DNA of 24,327 bases, from positions 1-24,327 of the forward strand of contig JAMOPX010000003.1 of assembly GCA_027064285.1 (NCBI GenBank), in the 5' to 3' direction. A model generated the notes under the pieces. That model was not told the origin of the DNA. It saw only the letters and a list, made by a program, of their open reading frames with translations, and searched no databases. This DNA comes from Desulfobacterales bacterium (lineage in GTDB: Bacteria > Desulfobacterota > DSM-4660 > Desulfatiglandales > JALVZP01). The translations under genes were made by a program, and so were the position numbers. Shown one piece after another: positions 8,281 through 16,493 of the stretch. Position 1 is the first letter of the stretch. Every line of letters starts with the position of its first letter.

Positions 8281-11200
8281 TTTCTGTTAAAAGCTCTCTT
8301 TCTTTTAAATCAAATTTTTTTGCAATCAAAAGCTCAAAGTCTCTTCCAATATACTGTCTGTTCTTTCTAAGATATAGCTTTATATTATCCCAATAGCTAT
8401 TCAGTTCGGAAATATTTTTTATATATGTTAATTTTTGATCAATTTCTTCTATTTTTTCTCTTTTAAGCGCATCCCTTCTCAATTCATATACATCTATAAT
8501 TCTATTTTTTATTTCCTCTGGAACCTTATCCAACTCACTTTTTTTTATTATATCTTCAAAGATTATATAGAGCTGATGAAAATCCTTTGCCTGATCCATT
8601 TTTTCTTTTGCTTTTATCACAATCTCTTCAAAAAGCTCTTTTGCCCTTTCTTCAAAAGCATTTTTTATCATAATCATATAGTCATCTAAATAAAAGGGAT
8701 AGGACTTAAAGCTGTTTAGCAATTCTTCATAATAATTTCTAAGCCTTTCCATCTTTTTTATTTCTCTCATAGATACTATTTTTTCCTGAATATCTAATTT
8801 TTCCTTAAATCTGACAGTCAAGACATTTGGAAATTCTTCTCTTAAAAAAAAGAGACCATATTTTTCTGAGAATAAAGAGTAAGGATCTTCTCTATACCCC
8901 CATATCTTTTCTACAGAAAGGCTGTTTAGATAGTGATTTATTGCTTCATATCTTTTGTCTATTATCTGGCATATTTCCATAAAATTTATAAATACAGGAG
9001 AGTGAGTAAGATCAAAGGTTTCTGCTGATATAAGACAGAGCAAAAGCAGTTTTATCTGATTTTCATATCCCATGTAATTCGTAACATTTTCATATCCAAA
9101 GATACGGACTTTATCATCTACTAACCAGTTTAAAATATAATGTCGTATATACTCGGGAAGTGATTGAAATGTTTTGTATATTCTATAGGCCTCAAACATC
9201 TCCTTTTCAAATGTGGAGTATCCTATGCTCAAAAAGCCTTTTTGGCTGTAAATAAGTCTTATAGGCTTATCCATGAGAAGTTTTGCCAGCTCTGGAAATT
9301 CTACATATCTTATGCCTCTTAGCCTGAGTATTCTTTCTAAGGCATAGATCATTCTTCCTATATTTGTAATATTATTGTGTATATTTTCTTTATTTGCCAA
9401 ACCTTTTTCCAGATATTCCTTTACTTGCAGATAAAGTGCTCCTCTTTTTGAAAAAAGCTTATTCATATATCCAATTAGAGTCATTTCTCCAGCTATTATC
9501 TTATCGCATATCTCTTTTATCTTAAAAAGCCTTCCAGCTAAGTCTTCCAACAAAAGGTCTTCTCTAATAGCCGAGAGCATAATAAATGAAAATATAAAAA
9601 ATGCATCAAAGAGCTCTTGATCTTTTCTATCAAGCACTTCTTTAATAGCAAAGAATGAAAATTCTCCTCTTATCATGTGATGAAGCGTACTATGATACTT
9701 TACCAGAAATACGAGATATTCTTCTTCTTCGGCTTCTATTAAATAAAATTTTTTCATATTCTCTTGTCTTATAAATACAGCACCTGCGTCTCCAAGATCT
9801 GCAGGATTGAATTTTCCTTTATACTTTTCTCTTAAGTAAGGAATTCTTCCTATTTCTTGGAAAAAGAAAGATTTTATAAGTGCATTAAAAAGAACTGGTC
9901 TTTTATTTCTTAAGTGTTCCAGCATACTTATCAGACTGGTCAATTGAGAATCGCTTACTCCCACAGTCCCTGTAGCCATAAGGCCAAATTCTTTTTTTGC
10001 GAGCTTGTGCAGGAATTCTTTGTCCTGAAATTCTTCTTTTTCATGTCTTATTAATGCATAAAGCTTTTTTGTGGTGTTAAGGATGTACTTGAGAGGAGAA
10101 AATCTCATGTATATGTGCCAGGACAGACTCATCTGTTGCAGAGTTTTGAAAAATGGGAAGAGGAAGTTCAGTACAGATGGTGCGTAATTGTATAAGGCCT
10201 CAAGGTTTGTATAAAAAGAATCTGGTTGAAACATGTTCTTTAAGAAGACTTTTCTAAGTTCTTCTCTTATCTTTTCTACCTCTTTTACCCAATTCTTGTG
10301 TCTTAAAGGCAGTAGCCTATCTTCCAAAAAGTGAAGAATTCCTTTATGGGCTTGATAAAATAGCTCTACTTCTGAAAATCTTTTTTCCAGCTCTTTAAGT
10401 CCTTCATTAGAGATACGATATATCTTAGGAGACTTTGAAAATGAGCTATAGAATGCATTTAATACCTTTATATTGTTATCCAGATCCATGTATCCAACAG
10501 CCAGGGTCTCTTTATCTGGATCGAGCTTTAGATATAGTCCTGTGCCTATAATTACAGTAAACCTATTTTTACTTAATTGCTCTGAAAGATTTTTTATTCC
10601 TTCTGAATCTATATGATTTAGATTTATATGAGAGGTTTCCAAGTCAATCTTTTTAACAAACTCATCTGTTTGTTCTTCTGGGATTTGATCCAATAAGGGA
10701 TTAAAATTTATCACATCCGATGGTGAGGAATTTATTGTGATCCACAAGAGTAAAAATACATTTTTACTGCTCATTTTTCTAAATATACGGGCTGTCCCAT
10801 GCAGATCTGAACGCAGGATTCTTCTGTAAAAAGTGGTAATCTGTAAGGGATCAGATTTTAGGTATATATTTTCAAATTGATTCATTATGTCTATTAAAGT
10901 TCTCATGTTATATATGTTTTTGAGATTGTTGGGATCATAATCTGCTAAAGCTTCAAGCTCTTTCTCACCTTTCTCTTTTATCTCTTGCCAGTTGTTTAAA
11001 AAAGAGTGGTATCCCATCATCATAAGTGTTCTTTTTATAACTTTTCTTCTGAGTCCTTCTATGGACTCTGCGCCTTCATACACTACAGTCTGCCAGTCCA
11101 CATCCTTGCTTATAACAGCCCTTACCATAAGGTCATATATCCTGAATAGTTCTATTACCTCTTCTGTTTCCACAGGTCTTCCAGCAGAGGCCTCCATTTC

Positions 11201-12913
11201 TGCAAAGCTCATCAGGCGGAAATATCTGAGAAAATTAAGAGCAGTCCTTATTCCATATCTATTTGCGGTGTCTATTATAGGCTTGAGAGAAGCTTCATTA
11301 ATCTTTCCAGCTATTATCCTTCTTATAGGGCCATGACCCAACGAGATTAGATACAGCTCTTTTAATAGCTCTATATTAAAACCAAAAAGTCCAAGCAGTT
11401 CTAAATTTTCTATAAGCTTAGTACTGATCCCTTCTATTTGTTCAGGGTTAAAATAATAAATAAGCTCAGCTATTTTGTTCTTTTTCTTTATGAGATCTAA
11501 TACTGCTTTTATTCCTTTAAATCTTCTGTTTTGGAAATATAAAGGAGTCTTTAATCGATCCATAAATATCTTTGGTATATTACTATATATCTCTGGATTC
11601 TCTTTCAGCCTTTTTACTGCCTCTATCACTTTTAATACATATTCAAAGGAGTTTCTGTAATCCGGCATTAATTCTGGAGAAGCTCCATATATCTTACTTT
11701 CCAAGATGTCCTTTGTAATGCTATATAAACTAAAAGGAAGAGTTTTTTTTCTGCCCTGGTAAATAAGTATGTATTCAGGTTCATATTCATAAAACTCAAA
11801 TCTTTTTTCCCATTCTTTTTTTAAAGTCTCAGGAGTAATGGCGCAGAAGTTCTTTTTTTCCAAATACCTATCAAATAGTTTGCTCCACATCTTTTTTTGA
11901 TCTTTTTTGATATACTTTTCAGGTAAGGAGAAGTCCATATATGGAAGCTTGTTTATTTCTTCAAGACTTAGAGATGATATATCTTTTCCATTTAAAAGTT
12001 TGTTTACAAGTTCTGGTTCTATATATATTCCTCTTAAATAGCTATAGAATTCAAATTCACTAACATAAATAGGTTTTCTTTCAAATTTATACCTAGATCG
12101 TGTCTTAAAGAGATGAGCAAAAAGGGCAAATCTTTTTTCTTCCTGTTCAGTTTTAAATCTTACTTTTATTAGTTTGGATTTTTTTGGAAAGTACCTTTCA
12201 GAAATAACAAACAATCCTCCTTCCTGGATCAAGAACTTATATATCTTTGTCAATATATAATTTGCATATTCTTCTATTTCATTTTTTTCTCTACTTATTA
12301 TTTCATATATGTCGTCTGTAATAATGAAAAGATCTATGTTTTGTTTTATATCCTTTAATTTAGCGACTGAATCTACGGGTATAAAATTGTGTTCTAAAAA
12401 TATATAAGAAAGTTCCTGAAATATAAGGTCTGTAGCTTTTAAAAATATGCCTATATTGTAACTTTCTTTGGTGCGATCCTTTACATATTCCCTAATAAAA
12501 CTAACTATCTGATCTACTTTTACCTTTATATCTGTAAGAGAACTGGAGACAAAATGAAGAGGGATAAGATAATAGGGTTTTCCTTTCTTAGAAAACCTTA
12601 TCAATAATCCTAACTTTTTATAAATTTCATTTATTTTTTTATAATATTTTTTTACAAAATTCTCATTTCCTAGGTCTATGGACAAAAGCAAGTCCAGTTC
12701 TTCTTTTGTGAGTCTGTCATATCCTTCTGTAATTCCAAATCCATAAGCATCTCCCCCAAATCTGCTGGGTATTCTGGCAGGATGTCTTAAAGCCGGCAAA
12801 GTACCCAGAGGTATATCCTCTGGATCTATCCCCAGTTCCTCAAATTCATCTGGGCTTATAAAGCCAAAAGGGTCTTTTTCTCTTAAAAAGAGATAGGATG
12901 GATTTGCTTCCAT
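8270..12913 (-). CDS. Large protein of unknown function with a degenerate GlnD-like UR/HD region
   Basis: I do not recognise this 1547-residue protein as a whole. It is rich in Lys, Glu, Ile, Leu and Phe and looks mostly alpha-helical, with no signal peptide. Residues ~910-1115 resemble the uridylyl-removing/HD part of GlnD by eye. SVLNFLFPFFKTLQQM then WHIYMRF (H933) matches the pattern LPEFxxxxxQ...HIY. FFFQEIGR (Q1019, E1020) takes the place of the FHDIxKG metal site. DLGDAGA and LVFLVKYHSTLHHM (H1074) match the later helices. The HD pair reads QE, so metal catalysis is doubtful, and I find no GlnD nucleotidyltransferase motif. Residues ~130-240 contain alternating strands and helices ending in FLIQEGGLFVISER, possibly Rossmann-like (weak). 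The C-terminal ~200 residues are charged and helical, perhaps coiled coil. AAAGG 5 nt before ATG 12913 supports the start. It lies 8 nt after radA and overlaps mnmG by 11 nt. Confidence 0.85.
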   Translation of the reverse strand: MEANPSYLFLREKDPFGFISPDEFEELGIDPEDIPLGTLPALRHPARIPSRFGGDAYGFGITEGYDRLTKEELDLLLSIDLGNENFVKKYYKKINEIYKKLGLLIRFSKKGKPYYLIPLHFVSSSLTDIKVKVDQIVSFIREYVKDRTKESYNIGIFLKATDLIFQELSYIFLEHNFIPVDSVAKLKDIKQNIDLFIITDDIYEIISREKNEIEEYANYILTKIYKFLIQEGGLFVISERYFPKKSKLIKVRFKTEQEEKRFALFAHLFKTRSRYKFERKPIYVSEFEFYSYLRGIYIEPELVNKLLNGKDISSLSLEEINKLPYMDFSLPEKYIKKDQKKMWSKLFDRYLEKKNFCAITPETLKKEWEKRFEFYEYEPEYILIYQGRKKTLPFSLYSITKDILESKIYGASPELMPDYRNSFEYVLKVIEAVKRLKENPEIYSNIPKIFMDRLKTPLYFQNRRFKGIKAVLDLIKKKNKIAELIYYFNPEQIEGISTKLIENLELLGLFGFNIELLKELYLISLGHGPIRRIIAGKINEASLKPIIDTANRYGIRTALNFLRYFRLMSFAEMEASAGRPVETEEVIELFRIYDLMVRAVISKDVDWQTVVYEGAESIEGLRRKVIKRTLMMMGYHSFLNNWQEIKEKGEKELEALADYDPNNLKNIYNMRTLIDIMNQFENIYLKSDPLQITTFYRRILRSDLHGTARIFRKMSSKNVFLLLWITINSSPSDVINFNPLLDQIPEEQTDEFVKKIDLETSHINLNHIDSEGIKNLSEQLSKNRFTVIIGTGLYLKLDPDKETLAVGYMDLDNNIKVLNAFYSSFSKSPKIYRISNEGLKELEKRFSEVELFYQAHKGILHFLEDRLLPLRHKNWVKEVEKIREELRKVFLKNMFQPDSFYTNLEALYNYAPSVLNFLFPFFKTLQQMSLSWHIYMRFSPLKYILNTTKKLYALIRHEKEEFQDKEFLHKLAKKEFGLMATGTVGVSDSQLTSLISMLEHLRNKRPVLFNALIKSFFFQEIGRIPYLREKYKGKFNPADLGDAGAVFIRQENMKKFYLIEAEEEEYLVFLVKYHSTLHHMIRGEFSFFAIKEVLDRKDQELFDAFFIFSFIMLSAIREDLLLEDLAGRLFKIKEICDKIIAGEMTLIGYMNKLFSKRGALYLQVKEYLEKGLANKENIHNNITNIGRMIYALERILRLRGIRYVEFPELAKLLMDKPIRLIYSQKGFLSIGYSTFEKEMFEAYRIYKTFQSLPEYIRHYILNWLVDDKVRIFGYENVTNYMGYENQIKLLLLCLISAETFDLTHSPVFINFMEICQIIDKRYEAINHYLNSLSVEKIWGYREDPYSLFSEKYGLFFLREEFPNVLTVRFKEKLDIQEKIVSMREIKKMERLRNYYEELLNSFKSYPFYLDDYMIMIKNAFEERAKELFEEIVIKAKEKMDQAKDFHQLYIIFEDIIKKSELDKVPEEIKNRIIDVYELRRDALKREKIEEIDQKLTYIKNISELNSYWDNIKLYLRKNRQYIGRDFELLIAKKFDLKERELLTENVR

Positions 12914-12921
12914 AATAGCCT

Positions 12922-14280
12922 TTAAAATAACAAATCAAATAATTGTTGTACTGAATCTATTTTCAAGATCTCTATTGGAAATTCTAAACTTTTTTCTCCC
13001 AGCCCAGCCTTGGCAGTGATGCATTTTGAAAAACCAAGTTTTACTGCTTCTTTTACTCTTAACTCAGGATTGTTAACCCCTCTTACTTCTCCTGCAAGCC
13101 CTACTTCACCAAAGAGTATTACATCTCTGTCCACTGGCTTGTCTAATAGACTTGATATAATAGCAGTAACTATTCCAAGATCAACTGCTGGTTCATCTAC
13201 CTTTATTCCACCAGCCACATTTACAAATATATCATGATCTCCAAGCCTGAGACCAAGCCTTTTCCATAAAACAGCTACAAGTAGGGAGACCCTGTTATGA
13301 TCTACTCCTACTGTAGTTCTTCTGGGAACTCCCAAATGAGATGGGCTTACCAATGCTTGTATTTCCAAAAAAACAGGCCTTGTCCCCTCCATACACGGCA
13401 CAACTACTGAACCAGAAACCTTTTCCGGCCTCTGTTCCAAAAATATTTTGGATGGGTTAGATACCTCATGTAGCCCTGTATTTTTCATTTCAAATACACC
13501 TATTTCATTGGTAGGCCCATATCTATTTTTTACAGATCTCAGTATCCTATATAAATGATTTGAGTCTCCTTCAAAATAAAGCACTGTATCTACTAAATGC
13601 TCCAGCACTTTTGGCCCTGCAATAAGCCCTTCCTTTGTAACATGACCTATTAAAAACATAGAAATGCCTGATTGCTTTGCCACAATCTGCAATCTATAAG
13701 ATGTTTCTCTCAGCTGGGCCATACTTCCTGGAGCAGATGACATGGTATCTGTATAAAGGGTCTGGATGGAATCTACTACCAGTATGCTTGGTTTGATCAG
13801 CTTTATTGTTTCTAATAGCTCCTCTAAGTTTGTTCCTGTGGCAATATAAAGATCTGAAGCATCAATCTTAAGCCTTTCTGCCCTCATTTTTATTTGCTGA
13901 AGAGATTCTTCTCCTGAAAGATATAGGCAAATAAGACCTTTTTTGCTAAGAATATCAAGAACCTGAAGCATAAGAGTAGATTTTCCAATACCCGGATCAC
14001 CTCCTATCAAGATCACAGAGCCAGGCACTATTCCGCCTCCTAAGATCCTGTCAAATTCTTCTATACCTGTTTTTATCCTATTTTCATCTTTAATAAATAT
14101 CTCTTTTATGGGAGTTGGTGGAGAAATGTTCCCTTCTAAGGGCTTATTTATCTCTTTTTTCGCTAATATTTTTTCTACCAAACTATTCCACTGGCCACAG
14201 CCAGGGCATCTTCCCATCCACTTTGGGGTTTGATATCCACAGCTTTCGCATATAAAAACTGTTTCCTTCTGCTTTGGCAT
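12922..14280 (-). CDS. radA: DNA repair protein RadA (Sms)
   Basis: RadA is a RecA-like ATPase that helps branch migration and processing of recombination intermediates. The 452 residues show the full family architecture. There is an N-terminal C4 zinc finger (CESCGYQTPKWMGRCPGCG), a Walker A motif in GGDPGIGKST with K100, and a Walker B-like strand ILVVDSIQTL. The RadA-specific KNRYG motif follows in SVKNRYGPTNEIGVFEM. The C-terminus is a Lon-protease-like domain without protease function (residues ~270-450), with VNVAGGIKVDEPAVDLGI and FGEVGLAGEVRGV. It follows the SDH_sah-type protease gene by about 14 nt and precedes the large unknown gene by 8 nt. No clear Shine-Dalgarno precedes its ATG, so it probably depends on upstream translation. 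A RuvABC operon in the same window serves the same pathway. Confidence 0.97.
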   Translation of the reverse strand: MPKQKETVFICESCGYQTPKWMGRCPGCGQWNSLVEKILAKKEINKPLEGNISPPTPIKEIFIKDENRIKTGIEEFDRILGGGIVPGSVILIGGDPGIGKSTLMLQVLDILSKKGLICLYLSGEESLQQIKMRAERLKIDASDLYIATGTNLEELLETIKLIKPSILVVDSIQTLYTDTMSSAPGSMAQLRETSYRLQIVAKQSGISMFLIGHVTKEGLIAGPKVLEHLVDTVLYFEGDSNHLYRILRSVKNRYGPTNEIGVFEMKNTGLHEVSNPSKIFLEQRPEKVSGSVVVPCMEGTRPVFLEIQALVSPSHLGVPRRTTVGVDHNRVSLLVAVLWKRLGLRLGDHDIFVNVAGGIKVDEPAVDLGIVTAIISSLLDKPVDRDVILFGEVGLAGEVRGVNNPELRVKEAVKLGFSKCITAKAGLGEKSLEFPIEILKIDSVQQLFDLLF

Positions 14281-14294
14281 ATTAGATATTAGAA

Positions 14295-15128
14295 TTAATC
14301 CTGTTTATTTTCGCCACCAATCCTACGAGGACTTGGTTCATATATTACAGATGGATGCTGTTTGAGGGGTTGTGGAAACAGATTCATGAGCTGATATATT
14401 TCTACTGGCATATCTGTGCTTACTGGAAGACCCAATTTTTTTGCCTCTTCACAAGTAATAGGATAATCATGGGTCCATCTTCCCTGAGAAAGGATTTCTG
14501 CCAGCTCTTCAGCCTTCTGTTCAGTATATCTTCCTGAAAGAAGATCCTTTAATTGGTTCTTCATCTGGTTCAGAGCTTTCTCAGCTATATCTGCCATTAT
14601 AAGGGTATTATCTTCTATCTTATCTATAGGCTTTTCTTTTTTTATCTTTACGATGGATGCTGCTGGATGCTGGCCAAGTTGTGGATCTACTGGCCCTAAA
14701 ACCGCATGTTCATCCATAACTATCTCATCAGCAGCTAAGGCTATAAGTGTTCCTCCACTCATGGCATAGTGTGGGATGAATGCTGTAGTCTTTGCCTTAT
14801 GCCTTTTTAAGGCCTTTGCAATTTGAAGGGCTGCTAACACCAATCCTCCAGGTGTATGTAAAATTATATCTATTGGTACATCTTCATCTGTAAGATGAAT
14901 TGCTCTTATAACCTGCTCTGAATCATTTACATCAATGAACCTCATAACAGGAAATCCAAAAAAGCTCATGGTCTCTTGTCTGTGAATGAGCAATATAACT
15001 CTTGACCCCCTTTCTTTTTCTATCTTTTCTATCATCTTCTGTCTTGCTGCTTCTAAAAACTTCTGTCTTAAAAGGGGCTGAAGACTCATAAGGATGAAAA
15101 AAAGCCAGAATATATCAAAGCCGTTCAT
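14295..15128 (-). CDS. ClpP/crotonase-fold membrane serine protease (SDH_sah family)
   Basis: This 277-residue protein has one N-terminal hydrophobic segment (residues ~4-20, IFWLFFILMSLQPLL) and a soluble ClpP-fold domain. Family motifs are IDIILHTPGGLVLAALQIA, the nucleophile region YAMSGGTLIALAADEIVMD with probable catalytic S124, and the strongly conserved HAVLGPVDPQLG. This matches the SDH_sah/SppA-related group (named after serine dehydrogenase proteinases), which are membrane-anchored peptidases. Substrates are unknown. An AAAGGAGG site lies 8 nt before ATG 15128, the strongest ribosome binding site in this gene series. It is preceded by a rhomboid protease gene 14 nt upstream and followed by radA, so two membrane-linked proteases are probably made from one transcript. 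It could equally be called a signal-peptide-peptidase-like protein. Confidence 0.88.
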   Translation of the reverse strand: MNGFDIFWLFFILMSLQPLLRQKFLEAARQKMIEKIEKERGSRVILLIHRQETMSFFGFPVMRFIDVNDSEQVIRAIHLTDEDVPIDIILHTPGGLVLAALQIAKALKRHKAKTTAFIPHYAMSGGTLIALAADEIVMDEHAVLGPVDPQLGQHPAASIVKIKKEKPIDKIEDNTLIMADIAEKALNQMKNQLKDLLSGRYTEQKAEELAEILSQGRWTHDYPITCEEAKKLGLPVSTDMPVEIYQLMNLFPQPLKQHPSVIYEPSPRRIGGENKQD

Positions 15129-15142
15129 TATATTTACCTCCT

Positions 15143-15889
15143 TTAGCGATTTGTTTTTTCATGAGATAATGAAAGAACTCCCCAAGGGGATTTTTGATCT
15201 TTATAAACAGCGGATTTCTTTCCCCAGCAGAAGAAGTTGTGCAAGATAAGTCCAGATATAAAACCTCCCACATGTGCCCACCACGCAACTCCTCCTGCAA
15301 TCTGTTGATGCACCACAGAAAGAGTGCCGGAAAATAATTGGAGAAAGAACCACCATGCCAAATATAATACTGCAGGTATCTCAAAGAAAAAGGGAAAGAA
15401 AAATATAGGTATTAACACGATGATCCTTGAAAAGGGAAATAATACATAATATGCACCCAGAACCCCTGATATTGCACCAGATGCTCCAATAATAGGAACT
15501 ACGGAATTTGGATGTAGATATATATGAAAAAGAGACGCACCTATTCCACAAACCAGATAAAAGATTACAAATCTGAAGCTCCCCATATTATCTTCCACAT
15601 TGTCACCAAATATCCATAAAGTCCACATATTGCCAAATAGATGTATCCATCCACCATGCAAAAACATACATGTTATAAGATCAATATACTTAAACCCTGG
15701 CAAAAGCTCTTTTGCAATAAAAGGGTCAGTATATCTAGCAGGCACAACACCAAAATAAAATATTAATTTATTTAAAGCTTCGGGTGGAAGAGATACCTCC
15801 AGCAGAAAAATTCCCACATTTATACCAATAAGAATATAAGTTGCAATGGGAACTCTACATCTTGGAGCAATATCTTGAATAGGAAACAT
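15143..15889 (-). CDS. Rhomboid family intramembrane serine protease
   Basis: This 248-residue polytopic membrane protein is predicted to cleave transmembrane substrates within the bilayer. The catalytic dyad is visible: S137 in GASGAISG and H206 in AHVGG. The conserved loop after the first helix reads FLHGGWIHLFGNMWTLWIFGDNVED, typical of bacterial rhomboids, and the glycine-rich VCGIGAS helix is present. About six hydrophobic segments can be seen; a proline/phenylalanine-rich hydrophobic stretch (FFFPFFFEIPAVLYLAWWFF) sits between the Ser and His helices. The tail is hydrophilic. It is the first gene of the minus-strand series. A candidate promoter at 15913-15941 and a 17-mer repeat at 15955-15971 lie directly upstream. 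The ribosome binding site is weak (an AGAAG-like stretch). Confidence 0.95.
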   Translation of the reverse strand: MFPIQDIAPRCRVPIATYILIGINVGIFLLEVSLPPEALNKLIFYFGVVPARYTDPFIAKELLPGFKYIDLITCMFLHGGWIHLFGNMWTLWIFGDNVEDNMGSFRFVIFYLVCGIGASLFHIYLHPNSVVPIIGASGAISGVLGAYYVLFPFSRIIVLIPIFFFPFFFEIPAVLYLAWWFFLQLFSGTLSVVHQQIAGGVAWWAHVGGFISGLILHNFFCWGKKSAVYKDQKSPWGVLSLSHEKTNR

Positions 15890-15912
15890 CCTGATCTTCT
15901 CTTTTTTGTTAC

Positions 15913-15941
15913 AGATTAAGCATAACTATAGCATAAGTCAA
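15913..15941 (-). promoter_or_regulatory. Candidate sigma-70 promoter for the rhomboid operon
   Basis: On the minus strand TTGACT (15936-15941) is followed by a 17-nt spacer and TAATCT (15913-15918), 23 nt before the rhomboid ATG. The -35 matches 5 of 6 consensus positions and the -10 only 3 of 6. The 17-mer repeat ends 13 nt upstream of the -35. Confidence 0.4.
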
Positions 15942-15954
15942 GAAGAATAGAGGT

Positions 15955-15971
15955 CTCATCTGTAATCACAA
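15955..15971 (-). repeat. 17-mer dispersed repeat, copy 1
   Basis: TTGTGATTACAGATGAG on the minus strand. Exact copies lie at 18073-18089 (+) and 19633-19649 (-), and a 16/17 copy at 19830-19846 (+). This copy sits upstream of the rhomboid promoter candidate. Confidence 0.85.
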
Positions 15972-15973
15972 CT

Positions 15974-16002
15974 AATACAAATTTAAAATCATCCTAAAAA
16001 AG
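15974..16002 (+). repeat. 29-mer repeat, copy 1
   Basis: It matches 19196-19224 at 26 of 29 positions (shared core AAAATCAT, then CTAAAAAAG). It begins 2 nt inside the 17-mer repeat. It is probably the edge of an old mobile element. Confidence 0.6.
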
Positions 16003-16005
16003 GTC

Positions 16006-16073
16006 ATGTTCTATAATTCCTGCAAAAAATGGTGGCCTGAGGTTATAATTGTAAGGCCACCCGAAAAGAACAT
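16006..16073. repeat. Nested inverted repeat (hairpin)
   Basis: The outer stem ATGTTCT (16006-16012) pairs with AGAACAT (16067-16073). The inner stem GGTGGCCT (16031-16038) pairs with AGGCCACC (16054-16061) around a 15-nt loop. There is no T-run after it, so it is not a simple terminator. It lies next to the transposase remnant and may be an element end. Confidence 0.6.
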
Positions 16074-16167
16074 AACTTATGAAAAGGATACCAGCAAGTC
16101 AATGAAATTATGTTGGCACTATGACCACAGTAAAGGTAGGAATGTCAAAAGGTTCAATATTATCAAC
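16067..16167 (+). pseudogene. Remnant of a DDE transposase
   Basis: An in-frame stretch reads YEKDTSKSMKLCWHYDHSKG and continues RNVKRFNIIN. The block (C)WHYDHxKGRxVKGxN is characteristic of a group of IS701/IS4-like DDE transposases, just after the first catalytic region. Only about 30 recognisable codons remain. The frame then runs into mobile element copy B at 16161, which appears to have landed in the remnant. No other transposase domain is visible on either side. Confidence 0.5.
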
Positions 16168-16382
16168 TGGACCTTACGCAAAAGTTTTTATTTCACGAGG
16201 GAGGGAGAACAGCGAATGCGGTATTGGGGCAAAAGAGGTTTTCGTCTGCTCCAAGTCTCTCGGGCTGGTCTCTGCCCTTCCGACAGTCGCAGACGAAAAA
16301 CCCCCTTGCCCTTATTCGCTTCCGGTCTTACTCCTATACTGCATACAGATAAGACAGAAACTTTTGCGTAAGGTCAGTTATA
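16161..16382. mobile_element. Hairpin-rich MITE-like element, copy B (222 bp, reverse orientation)
   Basis: The right-end inverted repeat (16361-16382) is the cleanest of the family, and the left end has ACCTTACGCAAAAG. Relative to copy A most of the loop and the distal part of both arms are gone, leaving a tight hairpin. TTTTCGTCTGC near 16240 pairs with GCAGACGAAAA near 16285, and the outer GGGGCAA/TTGCCC arms also pair. The element separates the transposase remnant from the M48 gene, whose ATG is 111 nt downstream. Confidence 0.8.
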
Positions 16383-16483
16383 AAGTGAACGCCTAATTGG
16401 TATTACTCTCAAAGTCGGAAGAGGCTTTTTGTGTTTTGACTTTTTTAAGACTCTGTTTTAAGGTTAAAATGATTTTGGAATAT

Positions 16484-16488
16484 GAGGT
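16484..16488 (+). promoter_or_regulatory. Ribosome binding site deciding the M48 start
   Basis: GAGGT lies 5 nt before ATG 16494. The ATG four codons earlier (16482) has no such site. Confidence 0.5.
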
Positions 16489-16493
16489 ATAAG

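Noticed and set aside
10992..11336. 114-codon plus-strand frame antisense to the large gene
   Set aside because: Shadow frame with no recognisable motif, no clear ribosome binding site and full overlap with a well-formed gene. The same applies to the antisense frames inside accAD, the AsmA-like gene, mnmG, radA, yebC and ruvB.
15115..15384. 89-codon minus-strand frame overlapping the 3' part of the rhomboid gene
   Set aside because: Out-of-frame shadow of the rhomboid gene without motifs. The neighbouring rhomboid frame carries both catalytic residues.
16006..16371. 121-codon plus-strand frame as one gene
   Set aside because: It is a chimera: a transposase remnant joined in frame to repeat copy B.
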